Source: Agrostemma githago (taxonomy: Eukaryota > Streptophyta > Magnoliopsida > Caryophyllales > Caryophyllaceae). From it: a stretch of 64,000 nt of DNA. The DNA is taken from assembly GCA_958450325.1 (NCBI GenBank), contig OY288250.1:44676683-44740682 (forward strand), given 5' to 3'. Numbering within the stretch: the stretch's first letter is position 1; every line of letters starts with the position of its first letter. Made by a program: the position numbers and the translations under genes. The notes beneath the pieces are model-generated. The model ran no database searches. It worked only from the letters and a program-made list of their open reading frames with translations, and was not told where the DNA came from. Shown here in pieces: positions 7,405-18,987 of the stretch.

Positions 7405-10400
7405 CTCTTGTCAAGTAGGTCAGGACGGCCTGATACCAAGGTTCTGGGTCAGTTATCTCGATATCTTGGATGGCGTGGATATAGGCCGGCTCGGACCGTC
7501 TTTCAACGCAGATTGGCATGCTAGTTAGATACTCCAAGATATTTAGCAGGGACGCTAATTTGGAAAGTGCATCTGCGAACTGATTTTTTTCCCGAGATAG
7601 ATAGATCAATTCCACCTTCTGGAATTGTTTCTCTAGAACCCGTACTCGTGCTTGGTAAACCACGAGATTGGCGTTCCGAGTTTTCCATTTTTGGAGCTCT
7701 TGACTGATGACCAGTGATGAGTCACCGTGGGCCCCGAGATTCGTTACTCCTAAATCAGCGGCGGCTTGCAACCCGTGAATGCATGCTTCATATTTGGCTG
7801 CGTTATTAGTCACGTCAAAGTCCAGTTTAATGGATAACGGGGTATGTTCCCCTTACGACGAGATTAACAGAATCCCGACTCCGAATCCTCGGAAATTGGA
7901 CGCCCCATCAAAATAAAAATCCCATGTTTCGGTGTCGGTATGGAATATGTCTTCGTCAGGAAAGGCCCAAGTATCGGTGTGTCCCTTCTCAGATATCAAA
8001 CTATCGGCGATGAATTCTGCCACTACCCGGCCCTTGATGGCTTTTAATGGTACAAGTTTGAGGTCAAACTCTATGAGCATCAAAGTCCATCTGGACATTC
8101 GACCGTTAAGGATGGGCTTCTCGAACAAGTACTTGATAGGATCCATTTTAGACAAAACATGTACTTCGTGGCTAAGCATGTAGTGTCGGAGCTTTTTAGT
8201 GGCCCAAACCAGAGCTAGGCACGTCTTTTCGAGCATTGTGTACTTGCACTCGTATTCTAGAAACTTCTTACTTATGTAGTAAATAGCCCGTTCTTCTGAA
8301 TCGACTGTTTGGGCCAGGATAGCCCCCATGGCTGTCTCGGTCGTTGTTAGGTATAACGACAAAGGTAGGCCGGGTTGAGGTGGCATTAATACCGACGGAG
8401 CAGACAGGATCTCCTTGATTTTATCAAAAGCTATTTGACATTTGTCGTCCCATAGTACCCGTTCTCCTATCTTCAGTTTTTGGAAAATGGGCTCGCATAC
8501 CATGGTTAGTTTTGAGATGAATCGGCTGATGTATTGGACTTTCCCGAGGAACCCCCTTATTTCTTTTTCGGTTTTGGGTGGCTGCATCTCAGTAATGGCC
8601 TTGATTTTAGGTGGGTCGACCTCGATGCCGCGTTGGCTAACGATATGACCCAGTAATTTGCCCGACGTTAGCCCGAAACTGCATTTCTGAGGGTTCAGTC
8701 TCATATTGTATTTACGCAGCCTGGTGAAGAACTTTCTTAGGGCCGAGATGTGCCCGCTTCGGTCCTTGGACTTGACGATCATGTCGTGCACTAAACCTTC
8801 ACTTCCTTATGCATCATATCGTGTAATAAGGTGGTGGCGGTCCGTTGATAAGTGGCCCCGGCGTTGATGAGCCCAAATGGCATAACGGTGTAACAGTAAG
8901 TACCCCAAGGTGTAATGAAGGTGGTCTTACTCATATCCTCTTCTGCCATTTTGATTTGATTATATCCGGCATACCCGTCCATGAATGATAGAAGGGCATG
9001 ATCGGCCGTGTTATCTACCAGTATGTTGATGTGTGGTAACGGAAAATCGTCTTTTGGGCTGGCCTTGTTAAGGTCCCGGAATTCCACACATACCCGCACC
9101 TTGTCGTCCTTCTTGGGTACCGGCACGATGTTTGCGACCTAGTCTGGATATTCAGACACTTGTATAAAGCCCGCTTTGAATTGTTTGTCTACTTCCTCTT
9201 TGACTTTGAGAGACCATTCGGGCTTCATTCTTCGGAGCTTCTATTTTACCGGCTTACACCCATCTTTGATGGGTATACGGTGCTCAGCTATTTCCCGATC
9301 TATTCCCGGCATGTCCTTGTAGGACCATGCGAAGACGTCTTTGAACTCTTGGAGGAGGTCTGCGAATTGTTTTCTCTCCTCGGGATCTAAAGATAGGCCC
9401 AACTTAAGCATCTGGGGCTCTAAAGTGGTTCCCACGTTGATGGACTCAGTTTCTTCAATTACCGGATCTCGGGATTCCCTTTTTTCGAGCTGCTCGATCA
9501 GATGCGGAGGAAGGGGTACCTGTTCGTTGGGTTTCTCAATGTCATTGCATATAAAATTTTTGAAATTGGAAGAATTTTGGAAATAACACAAGTCGTAAGC
9601 AGAACGGTTTTCGTTATTATTATTAATGGTAAATTTTGAGAATAGCTCGAATAGAGCGGCCATCTGATTGTTGGTCAGTGGCAGGATAGGGGGTGCTCTC
9701 GGGACAGGCCCCGAGACTCCAGTGGCTAAGGGGAGAGGGGTTACAGATTGGACTCTAGCACCAGACCCTCTAAACTTGGACTCAGACTCCGACTCAGACT
9801 CAGACTCGGTATCCGGCATGTCTCTCTCGTCGGTGGATAGGTTGTAGACCCATCCTTGGCTGTCGGTCCACTTGATGGTCTTACTCCAGGCCCTCTTCCC
9901 GGCATCTGTATCGACTTCGGAGATCAGCTTCGTTGGATCGAACCGGTTGCTGCGGAGGATTAGGTTGACCAGATCATCCTTTGGGGCGGGGACGGCCTTG
10001 TCTTCCCCGAATAGGAGCAACATCACGGGTTCAGAGTTGTTCTCACCTTCCCTGGACTCAGTTTGAACAAGGGTGAATATATCATCGGGGATGAAATTGC
10101 ATTCCCGAGCCGTTTTGGTCTCGGGATATGTGATAGCGGGTTGGTAAAGGCCCACTTGGATTGCCCCAAATACAGGAGTGACAAACCTGATTATATTTGC
10201 CCGATCCGCATTTTTCGGGCTCAATGTATACCCCAAATCGAATCAAGACCCTTCGTTGTTTAGGACCTCGATAACCTTCCCAGCCGGGAGATGTGGCCTC
10301 GAAGTGGCTCCCGGTAGGTAACCCAAGTTTTGTAGCATCGGGTTGATGCTAGTAGTGAAGTAGGGCCTGAAGAGATGTTCCTCCTCAATCATTCCCACGA

Positions 10401-10879
10401 AGTCGAATCCCCGTGGTTCAGCCCGACTCGTGGCGTTGCAGCTAGCCACGGTCATGGGGGTTGCCTCCAGCGTGATGACACCGTCCTGGAGTGGCATCTT
10501 AACTTTTCTGTGGAGGGTAGAGGATACGACCTTGACTGCATGGATCCAAGGCCTTCCTAGTAGTAGGTTGAAAGACGAGGTGACATCAATCACCTGAAAC
10601 TCTAATTCTTTCTCGATTGCGCCCGTTATTATTGTCAGCTTAACGGCCCCGGCAACCGGTTTTGGGCTTCCGTCGAAAGCCTGGATAGTCTGTGCCGTCG
10701 GGAGATAGTCGGCCTCAGTGATGCCGAGGGCCTTAGCGGTTCTTAGGGGAAGGACATTTACGGCAGATCCGTCATCAATTAGGGTCATCGGGAGGTATTT
10801 TCCTCGGCAAATGACCGTGATGTATAGGGCCAGGTTATGGGCGGCCCCAAACGGTGGTAGATCAGACTCAGAGAACGTT
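7405..10879 (-). pseudogene. Tat1 protease-reverse transcriptase-RNase H, decayed
   Basis: The minus strand encodes, in order, an aspartic protease (LIDDGSAVNVLP, near 10780), a serine/glutamate-rich linker, the RT (VPVPKKDDKVRV near 9120; PFGLINAGATYQRT near 8870) and RNase H (FYFDGASNFRGFGVG near 7900; TNNAAKYEACIHGL near 7800). Breaks are a TGA near 10240, a deletion of roughly 25 codons after 10200 relative to Tat3, a TAG at 9241-9243, a TAG at 9139-9141, a frameshift at about 8791 and a TAA near 7853. The catalytic YVDD is disrupted: the frameshift removes the Tyr and the next codons read VHDM, so the first Asp is His. The copy cannot make an active polymerase. It ends where element A begins. 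Confidence 0.9.
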
Positions 10880-11786
10880 ATGAGTGGGCCGTCCTTAGGA
10901 ATCGGCGGGTGGGCCGAGTCCTGTTCGAAGGAAGGTTCACGTGAGACATCCCCAGACTTTGGACTCGATTGTGTAAACGGGCCCTCCTTTGTAGGAGTAT
11001 GTCCTACGTATGTGGGCCAGGCCTTAGTCTAATAAGGCGGACTGGGATAGGGAAGAAACTCGTGATGTCGGATTGACAGAGTTTCGACGCTGAAGACCTT
11101 GACGACTTAAGACACGACCCGACACTGCTAAATACGGAAAGCCCTAAGAAGAGGAAAGTTTTGAAAAGGACTATTTTAAAAAAAAAAACCGAAAAAACGG
11201 TGGTGGGGCCCGATTTTTTCGAAAATCGGAAAAAAGTATCGGGCCTCGATTTTGAGAGTTCGAAAATATTTTCGAGTTTTGAAATGGGCAGAATACCGGG
11301 TAGAAATAGGCTATTTTGAGTAAAATCATAAGTCCTAAATTTGGTATACGTCCCGGGTTTTGAAATTGGATTGTTTGAAATGATGCAATTTTTGAAAAGA
11401 CGGTTTTTGAAAACGACAAGGAAACCAAGTAGCATATAGTCACGCAAGCATTATAACAACGCCATGTATGCTTTACACTAAGTCTCGGTCGGTCTATAGA
11501 GGGTCTATACCAGTGCACATAGTCTAGACGTTGATCGGGACAGACTTTCTAAGTCGAGTTGAGCTTAGAACATGCCGCGAAACCCACTGGAATCGACTAT
11601 GGACACCTTTGACATATCCATATTGGAGTACATCATGGTATAGTGGGACGTCGGTCACCAGTACCGGCCCGGGAAAATATGGGGTTATGCATGAACCGTA
11701 AAACTAAAACGCGTATTGTACTAGTCAAACGATTTCTATTCGAGTCTCACCCTGAGGATGACGATGGTAAGTCACGCATCAGTTAA
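10880..11786 (-). other. Tat1 leader, fused to protease by gag deletion
   Basis: On the minus strand this matches the Tat3 leader (the GGACATACTCCTAC block near 11000, compare 40140) and then passes straight into protease-proximal sequence near 10880. About 7 kb present in Tat3 (gag plus its CACTA insert) has no counterpart. No coding frame of its own. Confidence 0.75.
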
Positions 11787-11804
11787 TCCCCAGCGGAGTC
11801 GCCA
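11787..11804 (-). other. Primer-binding site of Tat1
   Basis: Minus strand TGGCGACTCCGCTGGGGA, identical to that of Tat3 (39336-39353) and Tat2. It is of the kind reported for Ogre/Tat elements (tRNA-Arg); the tRNA assignment is from memory. Confidence 0.75.
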
Positions 11805-12606
11805 AATTGTGGACATGACATAGGTCCACCCCGACGCGGCCACGCGCGGGTTTAGGGAGGCGAATGAATCTCCATATGAGAATGGATCGAATTGAAATTT
11901 AAATAGAAGTGGAGTCGCCACCGAACTTTGTGGGAGTTCGGACCCGTTCGAACCCACTCTATCTCGTAGTGGGCCGTGTTCAAAATATGGCCCATTTCCG
12001 ATGTCAGAGTTTACTGAGTTCGTCCCTTTACATTTGATACCGATACCGACATTATCGGATATCGTGTATTGAATGACTCTCGTGCGCCAACGGTTTCGGG
12101 CATCCGGAAACCGAAGTTCTGAGTAAGGGGTGAGCGTACGTGTTGGGATGTTTACTAAGAATACCCAACCCCACCCGCACTTAGCGGCCTCTACTAGGAT
12201 ATCGAATGACTTTCTAATACGCGCGTTAGTAGTTCGGTTAAATGATATGCAAACATTATTTTCCCTAAGCATGTGAGAAATTGAACGGGTTTCTAGGTCG
12301 ATTTAATGCAAGAAATTCTAACGTCAAAGTTAAATTTAGCACGCGAGTTCATTTTAGTACAATAAAATAAACAAAATAAATTGACAAGAAAATAACAAAC
12401 TTGTTAGTAACGGTATAGCGATAATAACGGTTTGCGAATTATAGAATAATATAGAATGATATCGAATAATGTAAACGTGATGCATGGTTTTTGAAAAAGT
12501 AGTAGTACACGTGATTGATTTGACACGAGTTGACCTAAGTCATAAAAAGCATTAACGAGACTCGAATGACATTATAGGACTCACGGTTGGACATGATAAA
12601 GGGGCC

Positions 12607-12825
12607 ACTCGACCGAGTCATTGAGGGACTCGACCGAGTGGGCCTCTGAAAGGCTTCTATCGCAGATTTCGTTACGTCACTTGATCGAGTTATGAGGAAA
12701 CTCGACCGAGTGCACGGCCACTCGATCGAGTCATTGCGAGACTCGACCGAGTGGTTGTCGAAATAGCATCCAGTCTCGTTTTTTGGGGTGCCACTCGACC
12801 GAGTGGGCTAGGCACTCGATCGAGT
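12607..12825 (-). promoter_or_regulatory. Downstream array of eight ACTCGNNCGAGT dyads in Tat1 LTR
   Basis: Dyads begin at 12607, 12628, 12679, 12700, 12720, 12741, 12793 and 12814 (steps 21, 51, 21, 20, 21, 52, 21). Most are ACTCGACCGAGT or ACTCGATCGAGT; the one at 12679 has one changed base. The spacing plan of about 20 with gaps of about 50 matches the TCCCGNNCGGGA arrays of the Athila-like elements. Confidence 0.8.
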
Positions 12826-13790
12826 GCCCCCTGTACGAACCAGGGTTCGTTTTCAATTTACTATTGATTGCGAGATTGCTTTTCGATTTTGGTAAATCGT
12901 TGATTCTGCCGAATCGGGCATAAATATTGTATAATTTATGCTCGATTCGGATTTTGATAAGTCGTTGATTATGTTGAATAGGGCATAAATATTGTATAAA
13001 TTATGCTCGATTCACGTGTATGATACTCGTCGTATCCAACGTGCGATTATTGAATCGACATCGGATATTAGAGCGAGATAAAAAAAAAATAAAAGGTTGT
13101 TATAAGTCATTTTAAATTAACTAATACGGTATAAATTCCCTCCGCGTTTATAGTGTCGTATTACTTCTTGTCGAATTAGATGACATCTATTTTAGCATCA
13201 ACGAGAAATCGTGTTAGTTAACTTATTTGACTAAATCGTTTGATTAGACATCCAATTATTGAATTGGTATCGAATCTAATAGATCGACACTTGAATTAAA
13301 AAAAACTCGACTTGATTCCCTCCGCATCCCAACATCATAATTAATTCTTGCGAATTGTTTAATGTCGGATCCGCATCAAAAGGTCTCGACCCAATTTGAA
13401 ATAAAAAATAACGTGAATAATAAAAAATAATGAAAAAAAAGGTTTTAGAGATCGATATATGCGATGTTAATGGTGACGCAGCAACGAAATAAAAACGAAA
13501 AGAAACAAAACGACGATTACAACGAACGACGCGAAGACGGAAGACGCGCGGAAGAGAGGGAGAAAAGGAAAGAGCGGGATTATTGCATCCTCAACCTACA
13601 TGTTCTTGTTATCGGACGGGACTTGTTAGATGTGGCTTGCACGTGAGTATCGAGATGTAGGCTAAGTTATGGTGGTTAGGATTTTGATTACTAGATGCTA
13701 GGTTAGGGTTTGCAAGTGTGAGATTAGGGTTTGATTAGGGTTGAATTAGGGTTGTAAGATGTGTGTAAAAGTTGTGTGTATGGGGGTGCT

Positions 13791-13796
13791 TATATA
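13791..13796 (-). promoter_or_regulatory. TATA box of Tat1 LTR
   Basis: TATATA on the minus strand (CCTATATAAGC context), 30 bp downstream of the upstream dyad array, as expected for the U3/R border. Confidence 0.65.
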
Positions 13797-13825
13797 GGCA
13801 TTGGCCATGCACCCCGTCTAGGGTT

Positions 13826-13928
13826 ACTCGATAGAGTAGCCCCCTGACTCGGTCGAGTGGCCCAAACAACCGCAGTCGGGCTCGTTACAAGGCCCACTCG
13901 ATCGAGTGGAGCTGGCACTCGATCGAGT
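13826..13928 (-). promoter_or_regulatory. U3 array of four ACTCGNNCGAGT dyads in Tat1 LTR
   Basis: Dyads begin at 13826, 13847, 13896 and 13917 (steps 21, 49, 21). The pattern of pair, gap of about 50, pair repeats the plan of the downstream array. Confidence 0.75.
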
Positions 13929-15247
13929 GGGTCAACTGGAGCGAGAGGTCCGAGCTTCTTGGACCTCGAGTTGGATACTTGATGGGTTTTGTATTTGGGT
14001 TAGACTTTTGATGTTTATGTGGTTGTTTTTATGTGTTTCGGAAACGGCTTTGACCGGGGTTTGACCCAATCGCTAAAAGTCGGTTTTATTTCCACTTTCA
14101 GTTTTGACCCAAATTCGTCTTATTTGATTGGAAATGACCCACTAGGCCTGAATTTGAGGTCTGTTTTGTGAGATTTTTACTCCGTGAATGCATAAGCCAG
14201 CAACTAATGCTTTCGAGCGCATATCCGAGCGCGTAGACACATGTTTGCGTCCGATCATCATCGGGTGTTTTTGGAAACTGCTATAGACACCTGGCAGTCA
14301 AAATGTGGGTGTCTACAGGTGTAACTAAATCCTTATCAAAGAACTTAGGTGATGGACAGTGTTTTTAGAAAAAGCTTTTAAAAACTAGTGACCCACGTTC
14401 GTTAGTTACATTAACTAGCATTTGATGAGGGTGATGTGTTGTAAAAAAGTGTTTTGAGAATGTAATCATTTTGGGCTCCTTGACTCCATTAATTGAAGCT
14501 TCGGTTGGTTTTACGGTATGTGTGTAGAAAACTTTTTTTTTGAAAATCAAATGTAACCGTTTGGTGTACCTTGGTCCCACTAATCAGGAGTCCCGGTAGT
14601 ATTAACGGTATTCGTTATTTGGCGGGTTTTACTTTAGTCACGTGATGACGTTTGAAAATATATTTTATTTGAAAATGTCGGGTGTAAAATTTGCCATGAC
14701 GATGGCGTTTGAAAACGTTTCTTCCTTTTTAGAAATCATGATTTGACCGGAGTATCGGCATTTAAGAAGGCGTTTTGAAAAGACGAGATATTTTCGAAAA
14801 CGGAATTGGGTGCGGTTGAATATGTTGGCGTGGTTGAATCCAGATTTTTAGTGTTTTATTTGGGTTGGATTGTTCAAACACGCTACACATAGCTAGGAAT
14901 ACATGCACTCATGCAGGAAGCAGACACGGGTAGGTTAGGGTAGGCTACCGCCTACGAATAATCTTTACTTAGGTATTGACAATGATCTAGGGAGACGCGT
15001 GTCATACCGTTCGTTCGGAACTATCCGCTTATTATTCCCGCGGGGTACGAGTTGGGCAGCCGGAGAGTCAATCAAAAATCTCTCCGCGTGTCCCTAGAGA
15101 TCTTACCGCGAAGAGGTCGATTGGTCCTGATATCGGTTAGGGTGGGCTTTTTAGGGCCAAAACGTGTAGTGACCACAACTAGGAACTAAAAAATGAGCTT
15201 CACCTACCTCGTTCAAGTTACATCACCACTGGAAACTTTTTTCCAAA

Positions 15248-15265
15248 TCCCCAGCGGAGTCGCCA
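15248..15265 (-). other. Primer-binding site of Tat2
   Basis: Minus strand TGGCGACTCCGCTGGGGA, same as in Tat1 and Tat3, 3 bp from the LTR end. Confidence 0.75.
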
Positions 15266-16866
15266 AACTGTGGATGTCCGTCCGCACCGCCCGGAACCCC
15301 GCGCGGGACCGACCCGGTTTTCTTCGTCTGGCGGCGGCCAACCACGCGGCCCCTTCCCTGCCGGGGGCCGGTCCAATCTCGCGTACGGGGCGAAATGTCG
15401 GACCTCGATTTGGATGACGATCCGAACTTGTACTAGACGGGTGGGGGCACCCGTGTTTCCGTTTGGGAATCGATCGAGTCGTGGTTGTAAATGTTAAAAG
15501 GCCGTTTTGTTTGGCAAGGCGACCTTTTTAGTGAACTGAAGTTGTTGCCGATTTGCGGAATCGCCACTAAGTTAATTATGGGGACTCGGAAACCGTTCAA
15601 GTCAACTTTGATCCCTTGCCGGCTCAAAGTTGAGTGGCACGAGACCTAAAGATAAAGACTTGTACCCTTAAGCACTCCATGCCTGGAATGACTCTCATTG
15701 CCAATGGTTTTGAACATCCGGAAACCGTCGATTCTGAGTAAGGGGTGAGGGTACGTATGGGGAAGCCAACATCCGATAGATGTCAACACCCAATCCCGCC
15801 AGCACTATAGCGACCTCTACTAATCAATCGGTGGGCTGATATCCTAGTTCTTTTGTTGTGGTGGAAATACTGTAACATCCGTTGTTTTAATCCTAAACCT
15901 TTTGCTATGTTGGTTGTTTAAGGACAAGTAAGTTTTGTCGTCAAAGTAGTTGGGTTTACATTCTTTGCATGCGATTTCACGTGACAAGTAGGCCATGAAA
16001 AGATGCACGTAGGCGAGTAGAGAGTACTAGTATTATTCGTATTAGCAAATCAGTTTCAACGCAATAATACGGATATTAGTCATTCTCGTGGTATACCTTA
16101 TCGGGTATTCTGCTTAAGATGCCTCGGTTCAGTATTATTAAAGATGCGTCGAACCTAGTAAGGCGAGCACCGGGACTAATACGCAACCCGACCATCACTT
16201 TGTTCAGTTTTAGTTGTTTTCCGTTTTGAATTCCGTGTTAGGTGATTTAGCATGCGATTATAAGGTCATAAAAGAAATAAGTCATACGAAAAAACTGTAA
16301 ATGCGAACGTAAGTAAATCACAGTGAGGAGTTGCACCCTTGGAGTACTAAACGGGACACAATGCATAGATAGTTTGAGAACGGATCTCGCAATTACTCGG
16401 GTCTATTTGGTGTGTTTTAGTGTTTGCGGTTGAAGTTGGGACGTTACGTAATTTAGTAGATGTTTTGTGGGCCTAGTGCCCACATCTAGTGTTGTCGTAG
16501 TGCATAATAATAGAAAGTACGAGAATGGAAAGTTTTCTTTAGATGGCAACCTAGTGACGATACGACTTCGACAGGCGGATCCTCCTAGCTTGACCAGTTA
16601 TTCCGGTAGAGTTCCGTTATCGTTTGACCCTTCCTCCGGCTATTCCGGCAGAGCTTTGCTACTAGATTTGAGCTAGTCGATCACAGGCACAACGGTACCG
16701 AGTGGAGTGCTCGAAGGTGAGGAGTAGCGTCGATGTCGCTTTTTTTATCGAAACTACAATCGAGTGGATCGTTTGCCTCGGGTGTCGGAGTGCGAGCCCT
16801 TAGCGAGAGTTAAGAGGGAGAACAGAAGGTTGAGGAGTGTGTGTCAAATGAGGGCGTGAAGGGGGG

Positions 16867-16875
16867 TATTTATAG
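16867..16875 (-). promoter_or_regulatory. TATA box of Tat2 LTR
   Basis: CTATAAATA on the minus strand, about 27 bp downstream of the GGCGC cluster in transcription sense. Confidence 0.65.
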
Positions 16876-16901
16876 GTGTTTTCGGCCCTCATCGCCCATA
16901 T

Positions 16902-16990
16902 AGGCGCCTGAGCTGGGGCGCACCAAGACTCAGGCGCCTGGGCTTAGGCGCGGGGAGACCTAGGCGCGTGAGCTGGGGCGGTTGGAGTTT
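16902..16990 (-). promoter_or_regulatory. GGCGC repeat cluster upstream of Tat2 TATA box
   Basis: Three units of the form GGCGCCTGAGCTGGGGCGC begin at 16903, 16933 and 16973 (steps 30 and 40). The motif differs from the dyads of Tat1 and element A but sits at the same place relative to the TATA box. Confidence 0.55.
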
Positions 16991-17387
16991 TGAAGATACG
17001 ATTTTGATACTTTCCAAAACCGTGACACGGGTGTATAATACATATCTTGAGTGTTAAGGTTTCCCTTCCTTGACCTAACGCCGTGGGTTTAGTGGGCCTC
17101 AGGTGTTCATCCCGAGGTTCGCTTAGCGCGGTGTTGACTCGGTTCGAGTTTCGGAACCGACTCGGGGTCCCGGTGTAAGAATTGACTCTAATTAGTGTAT
17201 ATGCGACCGTAACGACACGACTAAAGCTGCCATCATGTTAGTTTAATTTGCCCGAGTAATTTATTTGATCCGTTCTATAGAAAAACTACTTAAAACATCG
17301 CGAACCCACGTCGCGTTACAGTCCTATCGTCATCGGGTGTTTGTTGGGTGCCTCTGCAGCCACCAGGTCCAAATCTGGGTGTCTACA

Positions 17388-18811
17388 AAAGGCCTTTGAT
17401 TGCCATGGTAACCTTGGTTGCCTTGGTTGCCCCTAAAGGGAGGAGCAACATATGGTTGTTGGCCTTGTTGTTGAACTTGTTGTTGGCCTTGTTGAGCACC
17501 TTGAAAGACTTGAGGATTTTGGACATTTTGTGTCTTGTAAGATAAGAAAGATTCTTGTGAGTGTTGACATTATAGTAGTTTGAGAACGGTGTGCCTTGCT
17601 TGTATGCTTGGAAAGCATTCACTTGCTCAACATTACTCAAGCATTCATAAGATTCATGTCCAAAGATCCCACAACTGTCACACATACCATGATTTGAAGG
17701 ATTAAATGTAGAGTCCATGACATTAACTTGTTGCATAGGTGGTTGAGTGGAAGAACTTGTGCCTTGAGATTGATTAACATGCCCTTGAAGCTTCTTATCA
17801 ATGATATCCATGTGAGTCTTCAATTGTGAACCTAAATCGGCACTAAGTTGTGTGATAGAATTAATTTCATGTCTTCCCCCCTATTGGCCTTCCTAAGCCT
17901 AGAATGTTGAGAATTATGGACCGCCATTTCCTCAATCCTAGCCCATGTTTGATCATCTTCAACTTTGGTGAAACGCCCATTAGACCCCATGTTAAGCATA
18001 CCCCTTGAATCCTCATACAAACCATTCCAAAATTGTTGGACAAGAAACCATTCGGATAACCCATGATGGGGGCAAGAACGAACCAAGGTCTTAAAACCTT
18101 TCCCACGACTCATAGAGCCCCTCTTTGTCACGTTGTTGGAACCCCGTGATCGAAGCTCTTAACAAGTTGGTCTTCTCCGGTGGATAGAACTTTTAGTAAA
18201 ATGCTAGAGCTAGCTTCTTCCATACCTAGAGTCGTCTTGTTGAGACCCTTAAGCCATTGTTTTGCCTTTCCAATCAAGGAGAAAGGGAAAAGAACCCACC
18301 GAATATGGTCTTGGGTTATTCCCGTTTGAGAAATGGCATCACAATAGTCGGAAAAAGTCTCCATGTGTTTGTGTGGGTCTTCGGTAGGCAAGACACTAAA
18401 TTGACTCCACTCAACCAATTGGATAAATTGCATTTTAGCCACAAAGTTTCCGGTGTAAGTATCCGAGAAAGCGGTGGGACCGGGCAAAACATCCTCGGTG
18501 AACGTCGAATGTGAAGAGAACTTAGGCATGATGTGATGGATTGGTGATGACGGTGTAGAACTTGTTGGAGATGTAGAAGGACAAGTAGAAGGTGTTTGAA
18601 ATAAAGTGCCAAAGGGATTCAAGAAGTTCCCCTCGGTTTCGTCTTGAGGTGGTTCGTTCAAGTCAAATTCATAATAAGCTTGTTTTTCAATGTTGTTGCT
18701 TGTACCCGGTTGGGAATTCCTAACTCTAGCAATTATCCTTTGGCGAAAGTCTCTAAAGAGTCTCTCCTGATCGGAATTGAAGAGCAAGAAGTCGCCTCCC
18801 CTCCTAGGCAT
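17388..18811 (-). pseudogene. Athila-type gag of element B, 3' end cut by Tat2
   Basis: Begins MPRRGGDFLLFNSDQERLF at 18811. Residues about 110-200 form the capsid-like block typical of Ty3/gypsy gag (LVEWSQFSVL, DHIRWVLFPFSLIGKAKQWL). A CCHC zinc knuckle, CDSCGIFGHESYEC, lies near 17650-17690 and would bind RNA. A frameshift near 18130 and a further break near 17825 divide the frame. The protein would normally package genomic RNA into virus-like particles. The N-terminal segment with NSQPGTSNNI is the part shared with the ORFs of elements A and C. Confidence 0.85.
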
Positions 18812-18966
18812 ACACAATACACTTGGAACAAACGTGAGAATACCTAGCGCTTTAAGGGCACTAGGTAGAGACAATAAATGAACACAACAAAAGACAAGGA
18901 AAGAAGAACACACAAAAACGGTAACTAAGTCAAGAAAACAAGCAAAGAAAGTCTAAACAAACACCG

Positions 18967-18984
18967 TCCCCGGCAACGGCGCCA
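18967..18984 (-). other. Primer-binding site of element B, tRNA-Asp type
   Basis: Minus strand TGGCGCCGTTGCCGGGGA, exact complement of the plant tRNA-Asp 3' end including CCA. Confidence 0.85.
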
Positions 18985-18987
18985 AAT

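Larger units (their letters stand above)
7405..14317 (-). mobile_element. Tat1, Tat/Ogre-type Ty3/gypsy element, 5' part, gag deleted
   Basis: Read on the minus strand: LTR (14317-11808), primer-binding site (11804-11787), leader (to about 10880), then directly protease-RT-RNase H (10879-7405), cut by element A in the RNase H/integrase linker. The order LTR-leader-protease shows loss of the whole gag compared with Tat3. Pol is close to Tat3 pol, and the LTR termini are also alike (TGTAGACACCCACATTTTGA). Several stops make it inactive. The integrase and second LTR lie left of the window. Confidence 0.85.
11808..14317 (-). repeat. Tat1 5' LTR (minus strand), 2.5 kb
   Basis: On the minus strand it starts TGTAGACACCC at 14317 and ends TGTCCACA at 11808, next to the primer-binding site. 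It contains a TATA box (13791-13796), a dyad array upstream of it (13826-13928) and a longer dyad array 1 kb downstream (12607-12825). The right flank begins GGTGT, the probable target duplication; its partner is outside the window. Confidence 0.88.
14318..17387 (-). mobile_element. Tat2, second Tat/Ogre-type element: LTR and part of leader
   Basis: Minus-strand LTR (17387-15269), primer-binding site (15265-15248) and about 930 bp of leader (15247-14318), which stops at the Tat1 LTR boundary. Tat1 therefore inserted into Tat2. The rest of Tat2 would lie left of Tat1, outside the window. The leader has no coding frame. Tat2 itself lies in the gag of element B. Confidence 0.8.
15269..17387 (-). 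repeat. Tat2 5' LTR (minus strand), 2.1 kb
   Basis: On the minus strand it begins TGTAGACACCCAGATTTGG at 17387 and ends at 15269. It shares its first bases and an AAACACCCGATGA block with Tat1 and Tat3 but is otherwise distinct. A minus-strand TATA (CTATAAATA, 16867-16875) lies just downstream of a GGCGC repeat cluster. Confidence 0.85.

Noticed and set aside
12607..12825. CRISPR-like repeat array
   Set aside because: Repeats are 12-bp dyads with short irregular gaps in a plant LTR; no spacers of constant size or cas genes.
13440..13646. Small ORF near 13464 in Tat1 LTR
   Set aside because: Within the LTR, opposite to its transcription, low-complexity Lys/Arg/Glu content.
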